Assembly (NCBI GenBank): GCA_013054445.1
Contig: JAAMPI010001650.1
Location: 1 to 11,784, forward strand
Origin: Cudoniella acicularis
Taxonomy: Eukaryota > Ascomycota > Leotiomycetes > Helotiales > Helotiaceae
Direction of reading: 5' to 3'
Length of the DNA stretch: 11,784 nt
The notes beneath the pieces are model-generated. The model did no database searches. It was not told the DNA's origin and was given only the letters and a program-made list of their open reading frames with translations. Shown here in pieces: positions 1 through 9,693 of this stretch (positions are counted from its first letter, which is position 1; each line of letters opens with the position of its first letter). The translations under genes and the position numbers were made by a program.

Positions 1-470
1 AAAGCGAAGGAATACTGGAGGAAGTGTGGGGAGAAGGTGGAGGAAGTGATTGATTTGCGGGTGGGGATCTACTAGACACGTTGAAGTCTGGTTTGCCTGA
101 GATAGATCTTCTACTACTCGACAGTGAGTTTCCTTCCTTGGCCCAGCATTGGAACCTATCATTTAAGTGTTCATCTGAACGATATTCACGTTATTAATGT
201 CCAGATGTAATATGCGCTAGACAATCCTTTCTATTACTAGCGGCATACTAATACGAATGTGATTTAGTTTGGACCCCCTTAGCTTTACCCACCCTTAAGA
301 TCGTTCAGCAGAGGATGCGACGTGGTGCAGTTGTGCTAGCAGATAATACTATTTCCGGTGCAACAGGTTATAAGGACTTACTAGAATACCTCAATACCCC
401 TGACAGCGGGTTCCAGAACATGACTGTTCCCTTTACCCATGGTTTTGGGATGAGCGTCTATCTTCCTTAA
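1..470 (+). pseudogene. 3' end of a class I SAM-dependent O-methyltransferase gene, with an apparent frameshift
   Basis: The left part of the gene is cut off by the window edge. The C-terminal half matches the fungal CCoAOMT-like (Methyltransf_3) family: an acidic strand ending LLLLD, then I-WTPLALPT, a RRGAVVLADNT strand-turn, and the family's terminal MTVPF...GMSVYLP followed by TAA at 468-470. Such enzymes transfer a methyl group from SAM to hydroxyls of small, often phenolic, molecules in the cytosol. An intron at 124-267 (GTGAGT donor, TACTAAT branch point near 247, TTAG acceptor) joins GAC-A to TT-TGG, restoring the conserved D-I-W-T. In the first exon the frame ending DLRVG hits TAG at 73-75. 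The conserved DLLDTLK continues in another frame from 66. One missing G in the run at 63-66 explains this, either as a real 1-nt deletion or as a sequence error. The family assignment is secure; the exact substrate is unknown. Codons elsewhere look normal. Confidence 0.78.
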
Positions 471-1235
471 GAATGGGTGCTATAGTAGTTAAATGGTATT
501 AGTTATACGGAATATATTTGCTGCATATCCTATTAATAACTCCTCTATCGACAGCTTAAGTAGTTAATCACCCTTAATCTTCTTTACATACACCCATGTT
601 ATCCTCACCTGCTCTGTTGACGCGTATCCTATACTCATATCGCTCTCAAAATGGAATTCCTTTCTTTAAGACTATTAAGTGTCATATCTAGTCTATATGA
701 GGCTCGAAAATTGGAACAACTGCCCAAGCAGTCTGTGACGATGCTAGGACTGCTCAAAGGTGAGATGTTAGTCTTTTACAGTAGCTTACAGCAGGTGCCC
801 TTTCACTTCTTGGATCCGAGATGTGTGGTACAAAGTAAACGTAAAAAAGCACGTCGAATGACCTTTCTCCTTGATTCCACTGATCCACCTGTTTTAAGGC
901 TAGGCTGCTCGATGGGTACCCGTGGGTAGGAATAAGTGTTACGACTAAGGATATATGGAAGTGAAGTTGGGTTGCTAAAAGAGTGTGAATTGCTTAGTCT
1001 AGTCTACAGAACAGCTTTTGGTGGGAGCTGTGTCCCTTATTTATAGGCTTCCGGTGCCCACATGCTACCGAGGTTCCTGCTCATCTTCCTACGCATACAC
1101 TACAGTAATAGCTTATGCCTTGGCCCATATGATCAATGACACCGTAGGATCCAAAGGCATAATCATCATAGCCACTTCCTTTGAATCCTTCAGGTGGGAC
1201 CCCTAAGCACGTGACCAGGAATCGCTTCCTCAACA
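471..1235. other. AT-rich intergenic stretch without an assignable gene
   Basis: This stretch separates the O-methyltransferase end from the repeat-like block. A 92-codon open frame starts at 651, but it matches no family I recognise, and its last codons run into a GC-rich repeat-like motif, GGGTACCCGTGGGTAG (about 911-926). That motif recurs in variant form further right. A second frame at 1018-1206 has no ATG start. No RNA gene was recognised. It may contain worn-down transposon sequence, but no transposase or reverse-transcriptase motif is visible. Confidence 0.5.
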
Positions 1236-1305
1236 ATAAGGAGAGTTACTCCTACCCGCAGATAGGTGGGTATACCCGCGAGTTGCCAAGAACCCGTATA
1301 AAAAT

Positions 1306-1389
1306 GAAGATATACTTTTATTTAATCTTTTAATTATTCTCCTAATCGGTCTCCTAATTACCTTTCTTATACTCTACAAGTATATCTTC
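1306..1389. repeat. 12-bp perfect inverted repeat with 60-nt spacer
   Basis: GAAGATATACTT at 1306-1317 is exactly complementary to AAGTATATCTTC at 1378-1389. The pair lies near the left end of the candidate element and could form a hairpin or mark an internal element boundary. Confidence 0.6.
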
Positions 1390-1661
1390 CTAGCGCGCAC
1401 CTTCCTGGCGCGTACCCTCCTCGTTTTCACCCTCCTCCTTCGCACGCACTCTTCCCTTCGAGTCCTCTCTTCGCTCGTACTAAGTGGGTCATTAATTTTA
1501 AAAAGTCAGCCTTCTAAGCCCCCTAAGAAGAAGAAGGTAAAGTCAAAGCCACTAGCGCTATACTAAACCTTAACCACTTCCAGATTCTCTCCCGGTAATC
1601 CGTAGCCGACGAGCACAGGTGAAGAGAGAGAAAAGAGAGAGAGGGGGTGGACTCGAAAGAA

Positions 1662-1815
1662 GAGCGTGTATAAGGAAGGAGAGCATGTACAAGGAAAAAG
1701 AGCGTGTACAGGGAGAGCGTATATAAGGAAGGGGAGCGTGTATAAGAAAGGAGAGTGTGTGTTAGGAGAATGTATATAAGGAAGAAGAGTATATATTAAA
1801 AGAGTATATATAATC
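1662..1815 (+). repeat. Degenerate minisatellite, about nine units of alternating 19 and 15 bp
   Basis: Units of the form GAGCGTGTATAAGGAAG begin at 1662, 1681, 1700, 1715, 1734, 1753, 1768, 1787 and 1802, giving spacings of 19, 19, 15, 19, 19, 15, 19 and 15 bp. The units drift from GAGCGTGTA on the left to GAGTATATA on the right, where they merge into a TATATA tract ending near 1847. The strand is strongly purine-rich. It lies in the right half of the candidate mobile element and faces a related pyrimidine-rich block on the left. Confidence 0.7.
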
Positions 1816-2248
1816 TATATAAATTTATATAATATTTATATATATTGGTACCTGCGGGCACCTATATAGGAGTAAGTGTTAGAGGTAAAACGTGTGTAGG
1901 CGGAAGAAGAGTCGACTGTTAAGTCGAGAGATTCAAGTATGTGGAATGATAATATGATTTTGGCTTTTAAAGACTTATCTATCTACAAAGGAGTGAGTGG
2001 ACTGCATATACTACGAGTGTAGTTGCTAGAAGCTTCTATAGCTTAGAAATCAACGCTTATAAATCAAAGCACAACCTAGAAGATTCTACTAAGGTTTAAA
2101 CCTTAAGTTTAGAATAGTGCTTATTACCTAATAATATAACAGTAAGAGAAACTATACCCACCCGCGGGTAATAGGTACTACCCACTACCTATCACGCAGC
2201 CTATTTAAGGCAGTGTATCCGTCAACCGTCGTGATTAAACTACCATAT

Positions 2249-2266
2249 CGGGAAATAAATAGCCCG
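2249..2266. promoter_or_regulatory. Possible Zn2Cys6-type binding dyad
   Basis: CGGG (2249-2252) and CCCG (2263-2266) form an everted pair across an AT-rich 10-nt spacer, equivalent to CGG-N12-CCG. Fungal Zn2Cys6 regulators bind CGG triplets in such arrangements. It lies about 110 bp upstream of the conserved start of the cupin region, where a promoter would be expected. This is a short motif that could occur by chance. Confidence 0.25.
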
Positions 2267-2283
2267 CCCTAACCCAGCGACTT

Positions 2284-2296
2284 GGGATCATATCCC
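2284..2296. promoter_or_regulatory. 13-bp palindrome upstream of the cupin
   Basis: GGGAT-CAT-ATCCC is a perfect 5-bp dyad around a 3-nt centre, 18 nt downstream of the CGGG/CCCG pair. A role as a regulator site is possible but unproven. Confidence 0.2.
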
Positions 2297-2378
2297 GACC
2301 GCCGCCTTCTCTATTACTTAAAGCCGTTCTAAATCATATATTTTAGAGGGACTCAAAATTTCTGGCCAAACTTCTATC

Positions 2379-2825
2379 ATATACCAGCAAAGTCAAGCAG
2401 TCTGTATTCCCACTTCCTACACAGAGACAGCACCAGTCAAAACCTTTGACCCAGCCGTTGACATCCCTCGCAGCCATTGCACCTGGCACTCTCTGATATC
2501 CTCCAACCTCACGCCGACTGACTCCATGTCAGCAGGCATTGCAGTCTTGCCGGCGGAAACTGGAAACCTTTGCCCTCATCGACACCGGCAGGTAGAGATT
2601 TATTGTATTATCTCTGGATCTCGTATTACAACAGTGGATAGGATCGATTATGTTTTGGAAACGGGAAGCACATTCTTTGTATCTCGAAACGCGGAACATA
2701 GGATTAAGAATAATATATACGACAAGGATTTATGGTGGTTTTATGTGTTCCTAACGGGAAGCTTTAAAGATGTAGTTTATAAGTGGAGCGACGAGAAGAC
2801 AGAAGATCAGAAAGCCAAGGTGTAG
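2379..2825 (+). pseudogene. Small cupin-fold protein gene lacking a usable start codon
   Basis: The frame is open from 2322 to the TAG at 2823-2825. From about 2379 it reads like a fungal single-domain RmlC-type cupin: YQQSQAV..., PVKTFDP, SHCTWHS, then motif 1 HRHRQVEIYCIISG (H-x-H-x3-E-x6-G) and motif 2 with H and N in GSTFFVSRNAEHRIKN. Counting from the only ATG (2526), the metal-ligand candidates are H18, H20, E24 and H58. The end, SFKDVVYKWSDEK, is family-like and complete. The conserved N-terminal 49 or so residues precede that ATG, and no ATG occurs on this strand between about 1960 and 2525. Either the start has been lost (ATA at 2379-2381 is one possible mutated site) or a 99-residue form starts inside the domain. 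Two positions where I expect Gly are Arg (AGG after T), consistent with TpG-to-TpA change. Relatives have varied roles and the substrate is unknown. Confidence 0.6.
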
Positions 2826-3410
2826 AAGCGCAGGACTTCGCGACGGGATTCGTGGCATATATAAAGGGTAATAGGGATGATTCATATTTATAAATCTCTC
2901 GTCGGACGTATTCAAGTATTCTATCATATCTATTATAACCTGCTCCCAAGAGCTGGCACATGTTATCAAGTTCTAACGTGCTTCGATTTTTCAGATTCCG
3001 GCCAGCCGTCTCAGCGATATCTTCAGCACCTACATCCTCCGGAGAAATTCTTTGGGGAACAGGCAATGCAGTTGCCACGATTTATTTCGCAAGATACAAG
3101 TTGTCGCAGGCAAGCTAAAACCCTCTATCATTGAATAGAAGGACTTCTCCCCTTTCACTTCGTTAACCCCCTCCCACGCAAGACAGGTTTGCCAGGCCTT
3201 ACCATTATTATCTGATTAATCTTTCCTGGTGTTATCGGATAGTCTAACTGAAAGCCCAGAACAGGGCTCTTGATGGCTTAAAATACCTTTATATTCCTAA
3301 ATAACATAGTAGAAACCCCTTAGGCGAGTAAACCAAATATTAGAAAGTAAACGCAAAGGCACAGCCGAAAGGTAATAAGCCACTTTCATTCTTATGATCT
3401 GAGACAATGG
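2826..3410. other. Spacer between the cupin and the VAO-like gene
   Basis: No gene could be assigned. On the + strand a branch-point-like CTAAC (2973-2977), a T-rich tract and CAG (2992-2994) resemble a 3' splice site. A 40-codon open frame follows to TAA at 3116-3118, ending GTGNAVATIYFARYKLSQAS, and it looks protein-like but unassigned. A 104-codon frame on the other strand (2764-3078) overlaps the cupin and has no recognisable family. The right part (about 3140-3410) probably holds the 3' UTR of the VAO-like gene. Confidence 0.4.
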
Positions 3411-5477
<2,067 letters not shown>

Positions 5478-6366
5478 TTTTGTTTCGAATGTAATTCTGA
5501 TAAAAACTGAATAGTCGCAATTTGTTTTGATGAAACGAGGAATGGGAAGACTGCAATTCTATGTCATATGAAAACTCCTGACAGTTGTTAAGGTTGGGAT
5601 CGGAACAGCATAGCGGGGTGGCTCTGTGGGGCCAAGCCCCACGTTCTAGTGGTATCCTGCACTTGTGAACATGTTTAGCGTAAAGCCCTTGAAGTAAATT
5701 TCACCAGCGATGAGTAGATGTAGCTCCGAGCTGAGAAACAATGCAAGGGCTAATAAAATGGTTGCAACTTACAGTCGACTAAGCAATCAACTGAGTTGAA
5801 AGCCATGCGCTAATAGATAAAATACAATTAAATTAACGTTAAATCCTCTAAGTATCATTTAAACCAAATTCAATACTTGAGATGGTACTTTAGGTAGAAA
5901 GGGTAGGACAATCTAAAATAAAAGTGAGGTAGTCTATAATCGTCTCGTAGTCTTGAATTACTTGTAGCTATGCAGATATTTAGCTTTATAAGTATTTTTT
6001 GGGTTTTTATCCGAAAGAGCTTTGTACAACCTTTCTTAATCATTCAATATTTGTAACACCAATATACTTTACAAAATAGGGAATCTCTGGTATTTGTATC
6101 TTTTTAAGTGACATTTGAGGTATTTATTTGACTTTGAATTAGATCCGCCTATTTTGACTTCAAACAAAAACATTTTCAGGCCACCTCATTTTTAAGTAGT
6201 CCAAATTCAAACGAAATTATGTAGAATATTTTCTGTGCCTCCCCCTATGCCCCTTTACCTTTCCACAATTTGGCGAGCCACAAACCTCGACATCCTTTGG
6301 AATACACTCCTCACGAACACGATGCGCTCCTTCGTAGTTTCTCCCCCATTCACAACCTAGAACTAG
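5478..6366. other. AT-rich spacer between the VAO-like gene and the protease remnant
   Basis: This holds the upstream region of the VAO-like gene on its left and the trailing end of the protease remnant on its right. I see no gene. It has a perfect 7-bp hairpin (5626-5642), a 13-bp palindrome TCAACTGAGTTGA (5787-5799) and an inverted pair AGCCCTTG/CAAGGGCT (5684-5691 and 5744-5751). The clustering of these in about 175 bp hints at a worn repeat, but no element ends are clear. No tRNA or other RNA gene was recognised. Confidence 0.5.
5626..5642. repeat. Perfect 7-bp stem with 3-nt loop
   Basis: GTGGGGC-CAA-GCCCCAC is self-complementary over all seven stem pairs and lies 149 bp upstream of the VAO-like start codon. 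It is GC-rich in an AT-rich spacer. It could be a regulator site, a repeat remnant or chance. Confidence 0.4.
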
Positions 6367-8174
6367 TCAACTTTCTTCCCCTACAATTTTACTTCTCTTG
6401 CTCGCTGTCCCTTTTCGTGTTCTTCGAATTTCAGATCTAGATCGTGTCTTTTCCAGTTGAAGCATTGCCTTACTCTCTGCCTCCATAGTCTTATCCTGCT
6501 TCTTCTCTTCTTTGGAAATGTTCTCCTTCCAAAATGGTCTCAAACCCCGACTCTGCATCCCCGCCAACATATTCCCATACCAGCGCTTAAAAAGGTCCAA
6601 TGGTTCCTAGCCCAGAATCTGTAACCTTTGATCCCAACCATTTTGCAAGCCGCCACAACATCTCTGGTCGTTTGAAGATAACCAAGTGAAGATTCGTCAA
6701 ATGCGTGTATGAAACCCGCTTTGCGGAATTATCTGTAGTCGAATTGCGCCGGAAATCCCGCTTTGAGATTCTTTTCCCTATGCGTGAGCGGAGCAGACGA
6801 AGATCCAGCTTCTTCGTCGGCAATTCCCTCAAGACATTCCACATCCTCGCCCATTAGCTCGGCTTCATCTTCAGGACCGCTACTGGCGACATCACCCTCA
6901 AGTATTTCAGTGTCAGGCTCGATCTCCTTTTCCGGATCCACACCTAATCCATGCTTTTTAAGCTTCTTCACATCAGCAACCGTAATTAATGGGCTGTATT
7001 TTGACGGGAGATCGATAGCCACTTGCGGAATATGAAACAGCCCATAGTTGAATGGATCATTGAAGCCGTCATTTGATAGCTCGGCCAGCATTTGTTTTCG
7101 CTTCTTAAAATTCATATCATCCTCGGTATAACAGGGCAGGTCGTACCCGAAGGCTAAACACATCGCAGTTGTCAGGGAGAAAACCGCACAATTATAGTAA
7201 TCCCTTTGTTGTGCTGAATTAGGACTTCCATCCGTTGCTGCACCTCGATTTGACCACTGTCCAAAAAGGGGCCAGTTTAACGATCTCGGCAACGTCTTAA
7301 GCGCCAGCGCCATGAGACCTTGAAAAGGCCATTCATCAACAGAAGCCCACACACCAAACCGCATGCTATCGATAATGAAGACTAATTTTTGTTTGGGAGC
7401 GATTCCTAACAGAGAGCCATGGCCGAGACCATCTGGATTGGCGAACTTGTGGTAGGGAATTAGGAGGTAGTCAAGTGCCTGTAACTCGTTTTCCGAAAGT
7501 TTGAGAGTTTTAAGTACGAGGTCAATTTCAGTGGACATCGTGCCATTTGTTTCTCGCTCCTAGATTTTGTCAAACAAGTCCATCGATATTTTGACACAGC
7601 TACGAGAGTGCGAAGCTCCTTTCGACGACGAATCCTCCTTCCCACTGTTGCCCTTCGGTGGTAATCTTTCTCGATATCCAGCAGCACCACCACCCTTGTC
7701 CGGACTTCGACTTCGTCCTTGGGCTCTTGATTCTGTTGCCTTGTCCTTATCTCCCTTCTCTTCCTCCACTTCTTCCTCTTTCAACTGTTCTCTTAATTGT
7801 TCTTGCTCGTTTCGATATCGACAAATGCATTCGGTACAGGTATAGATAGTGTTCCACGTAAACTGTGTGCAGGGCACTAAGTTGGTCGTGGCGTAACTGC
7901 TGTCGAAATTTGAGAGTTCGATGACACCTTTGATATCGGCGAATGTGAGCTGAACATGTTTGTTGTCGACAAGAGCGGTACCCTCGCGGTCTTAAAACGT
8001 GTCGACTTTTGCCTTCCTACGATCATTTTGATCCTCTTGTATTCGTTTCATATGCCCGTCATATACTACCTCCAATTTAAATGGGAGGGGTTCATATTGT
8101 TGCCTTTCAATTTTATGTCGTTCTGTTTCCGTCAAGGAAGGCCTCGAAGAAGATGCCATATGCGCAACTTTCAT
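6367..8174 (-). pseudogene. Decayed Ulp1/C48-type (SUMO-protease-like) cysteine protease gene
   Basis: One long reading frame of about 600 codons is broken by TAA (7992-7994), TAG (7560-7562), TAA (6729-6731) and a frameshift near 6595-6606. Protein-like sequence continues on both sides of each break. The protease core lies in the unbroken piece that starts with ATG at 7538 and ends at 6732. Counting from that Met, GHGSLLGIAPKQKLVFIIDSM gives His40 and Asp57, and QQRDYYNCAVF gives Gln111 and Cys117: the full Ulp1-family catalytic set, with Gly in place of the usual Trp after His and Ala in place of Gly after Cys. Upstream is a charged, low-complexity segment (REQLKEEEVEEEKGDKD). Downstream are an acidic stretch and, after the third stop, IHAFDESSLGYL, GYRFWARN, then in a new frame KRWYGNMLAGMQ and a basic tail. 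Ulp1-type proteases process SUMO or related tags, and they also occur beside some DNA transposons. The start at 8174 (or Met at 8159) is uncertain, and an upstream exon is possible. Confidence 0.68.
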
Positions 8175-8513
8175 CCGGTAAGAATAAAGGTTGTGCGTGA
8201 TTACAAAGACTTAGGCAAAGCCAAAAATGATCAAGTTGGAAATTGTATAGATGCCAGATATGCACAGGGGACAAAAAAGAAAAATAATATGTGAAATAGG
8301 GACAAAAACAGTAACAAAGCATAAAAGAGAAAACATGTTCTTGTAGACAAAGACTTCTTACCTGACAATTCCTTGGTGGAGGGGTTCTTTTCAACGTGGC
8401 AGAATTTTTGCATCTGGCTTGAATGTGGATTCGTCTAGGATGGCCAACGAGTCCTAAACTCGTATTTGTTGCAAATACAGCTAATCAAAACGGATCGAGT
8501 CGCTACCCCTTTT
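8175..8513. other. Spacer upstream of the protease remnant, possible 5' exon
   Basis: On the - strand an open frame of about 40 codons (roughly 8484-8361) ends ...LKRTPPPRNCQ at a strong donor, CAG|GTAAGA (8361-8356). It is followed by a T-rich, intron-like stretch. This could be a 5' exon of the protease remnant, but it has no ATG in frame and I could not fix an acceptor. An alternative ATG frame begins at 8413. The Phe-rich frames here look like translated intron. The 3' UTR of the GCIP-like gene probably occupies the right end. Confidence 0.35.
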
Positions 8514-9693
8514 TCATTCCAGTTTGAAATTTTCGAGCCTATAATTAAATAAATCAGCAGGAAGATGGGTTATTGAGGTGGGGGACCATACCCAGGTAGA
8601 GAACTCATCTTCTTTCCCTTCCCAATTATTTACGAGCAATTTTACAGCCGCAAAGCCTGCCAAGAAGCATTGATCCATCCTTTTGTCTATTTCAATTCCA
8701 TCCAGCTCGTAAAAGGCGCTGGCGAGCTCATCTGTGATGTCTGGAATTTTCTTCATGGCATCAAGGACATCATCCAAGCAACCAACAATCCCCGAACCTC
8801 CGTCAGATGTGCCCTTCGATTCTCGAGTTTGTTCTGGGTGTGGGAGGGGAGGTAATGTTTTCAATCGCCGCTTGACCACTGCTTGGTACATGAGAATTAT
8901 CAAACGTAGCCGTTTCTGGGAGGATTCCAATCGCGGGCGAATCTTTTCGGGGTCTTCGGATGGGATATGCCTTTCGGATGCAAACATGGCATCCAGTGCG
9001 TCTTGAGCAGATGTAACAGCACCACCCTCTGTATCATTTTCGCTGCCTTCTTCGTCTTCCTCGCCATCCGATACTTCTTCTCCCCATTCCTGAAGCTCTT
9101 CCAGGGCATCTTTAAGCAGTTCCCTATACCCATCTGCTTTCTTGATCAGCAGTCCCGCAATACCAATTTTCTTCAGCTCCACCACAGAATCACAAGCTTC
9201 CCACACCACACCAGTGTTTGCCAAACTTCCCTTTCCCACGGTTTGCCCGGTGCCATTCTTCTGATCGGCTGTTAAGATGTCCCCATCTAATGGAATAACG
9301 TCGATGAGTGTTTTCAACTCTGAGAACAGTTTTTTTGCCCTCCATTGCAGCTCGGCGCTGACGACCTTTGTATATTGGGCCGCGGTGCACAATTCGACGG
9401 CGGAGGCAAGGCCCGGCAGGGGGCCAGAAACCAGTTCTCGCAACACGGCGCTAATTGCAGAGGGGGTGAACGGCTTGTTGATGATCAGGAGGGAAAGTTT
9501 CGTAGAGTGGGCGCGGATCAAGCTGGCTGAATCGCTGGCAAGCCGGAGAGCATCGATGGTGGTATCTTTGGGGGGTTTCTGCGTTTGCGGAAGAGTTTTG
9601 GAGCTGGCTGATCAGCTTCGATATCGTTGCGACGGTTGATCGCAGAGAAGAGAGATCTTGCTCTGCTTTAGCCGGGGAGGGTGAAGCGGCCAT
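8514..9693 (-). CDS. GCIP / cyclin-D1-binding-protein-1-like protein (apparent frameshift near the N-terminus)
   Basis: The body of the protein runs from about 9570 to the stop at 8514. It shows GCIP-family features: a helical N-terminal half with ASLIRAHSTKLSLLIINKPF, the conserved TGVVWEACD, KDALEEL, then an acidic linker (DGEEDEEGSENDTEGG) and a helical C-terminal half with DITDELASAFYELDG. Animal relatives (CCNDBP1/GCIP) bind cyclin D and helix-loop-helix proteins; the fungal role is poorly known. This frame has no ATG upstream and is closed by TGA at 9612-9614. The ATG at 9693 opens another frame, MAASPSPAKAEQDLSS...ISKLISQLQ. Removing one base from the C6 run (plus-strand 9570-9575) joins the two as ...NAETPKDTTIDALRL and gives 392 residues, a normal length. 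No splice sites suit the switch. A sequence error or a true 1-nt insertion are both possible. The gene diverges from ARP6. Confidence 0.72.

Larger units (their letters stand above)
1246..1875. mobile_element. Candidate non-autonomous (MITE or foldback-like) element
   Basis: The left end begins TTACTCCTA (1246-1254) and the right end finishes TAGGAGTAA (1867-1875), a perfect 9-bp inverted pair 630 bp apart. Just inside each end lies a GC-rich palindromic patch (around 1251-1281 and 1849-1862) in otherwise AT-rich DNA. Inside, GAAGATATACTT (1306-1317) is inverted at 1378-1389. A pyrimidine-rich block (about 1385-1480) faces a purine-rich block (about 1620-1800), with TTCGAGTCC at 1457-1465 and its complement at 1649-1657, so the middle could fold back on itself. 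There is no transposase frame, as expected for a non-autonomous element. No matching target-site duplication was found at these exact ends, so the boundaries may be wrong. The superfamily is unknown; GC-rich subterminal palindromes are compatible with hAT-like elements. Confidence 0.4.
1876..2330. other. AT-rich stretch upstream of the cupin, with a GC-rich palindromic island
   Basis: No coding region is visible. The strand carries no ATG in any frame from about 1960 up to the cupin's internal Met at 2526. A GC-rich island, TACCCACCCGCGGGTA (2156-2171), resembles the patches in the candidate mobile element and may mark another element end. Two dyads that could be operators lie at its right side and are listed separately. 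Confidence 0.5.

Noticed and set aside
651..929. 92-codon ATG-started open frame
   Set aside because: It has no recognisable domain, runs into a repeat-like GC island at its end, and lies in AT-rich, gene-poor DNA. It is best treated as a chance frame.
1240..1566. 108-codon open frame without ATG, Leu/Ile-rich in the middle and ending in a lysine-rich PPKKKKVKSK stretch resembling a nuclear signal
   Set aside because: The openness follows from pyrimidine-rich DNA, which lacks stop codons and reads as Leu/Phe/Ser. There is no start codon, and it sits inside the candidate repeat element.
2764..3078. 104-codon frame on the - strand
   Set aside because: It overlaps the conserved end of the cupin on the other strand, and nothing in it was recognisable.
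5618..5660. tRNA-like A-box text (TGGCTCTGTGG, CTAGTGGTATCC), suggesting a tRNA or SINE
   Set aside because: There is no cloverleaf, anticodon arm or B box at a proper distance. The neighbouring hairpin does not fit a tRNA.
7560..7562. Programmed stop-codon readthrough to join the N-terminal part to the protease domain
   Set aside because: Two further in-frame stops and a frameshift in the same gene make decay, or in part splicing, simpler. No readthrough context can be shown.
8113..8413. Phe/Tyr/Leu-rich - strand frames that look like membrane segments
   Set aside because: The sequence follows a strong GTAAGA donor and is T-rich, so it reads as translated intron.
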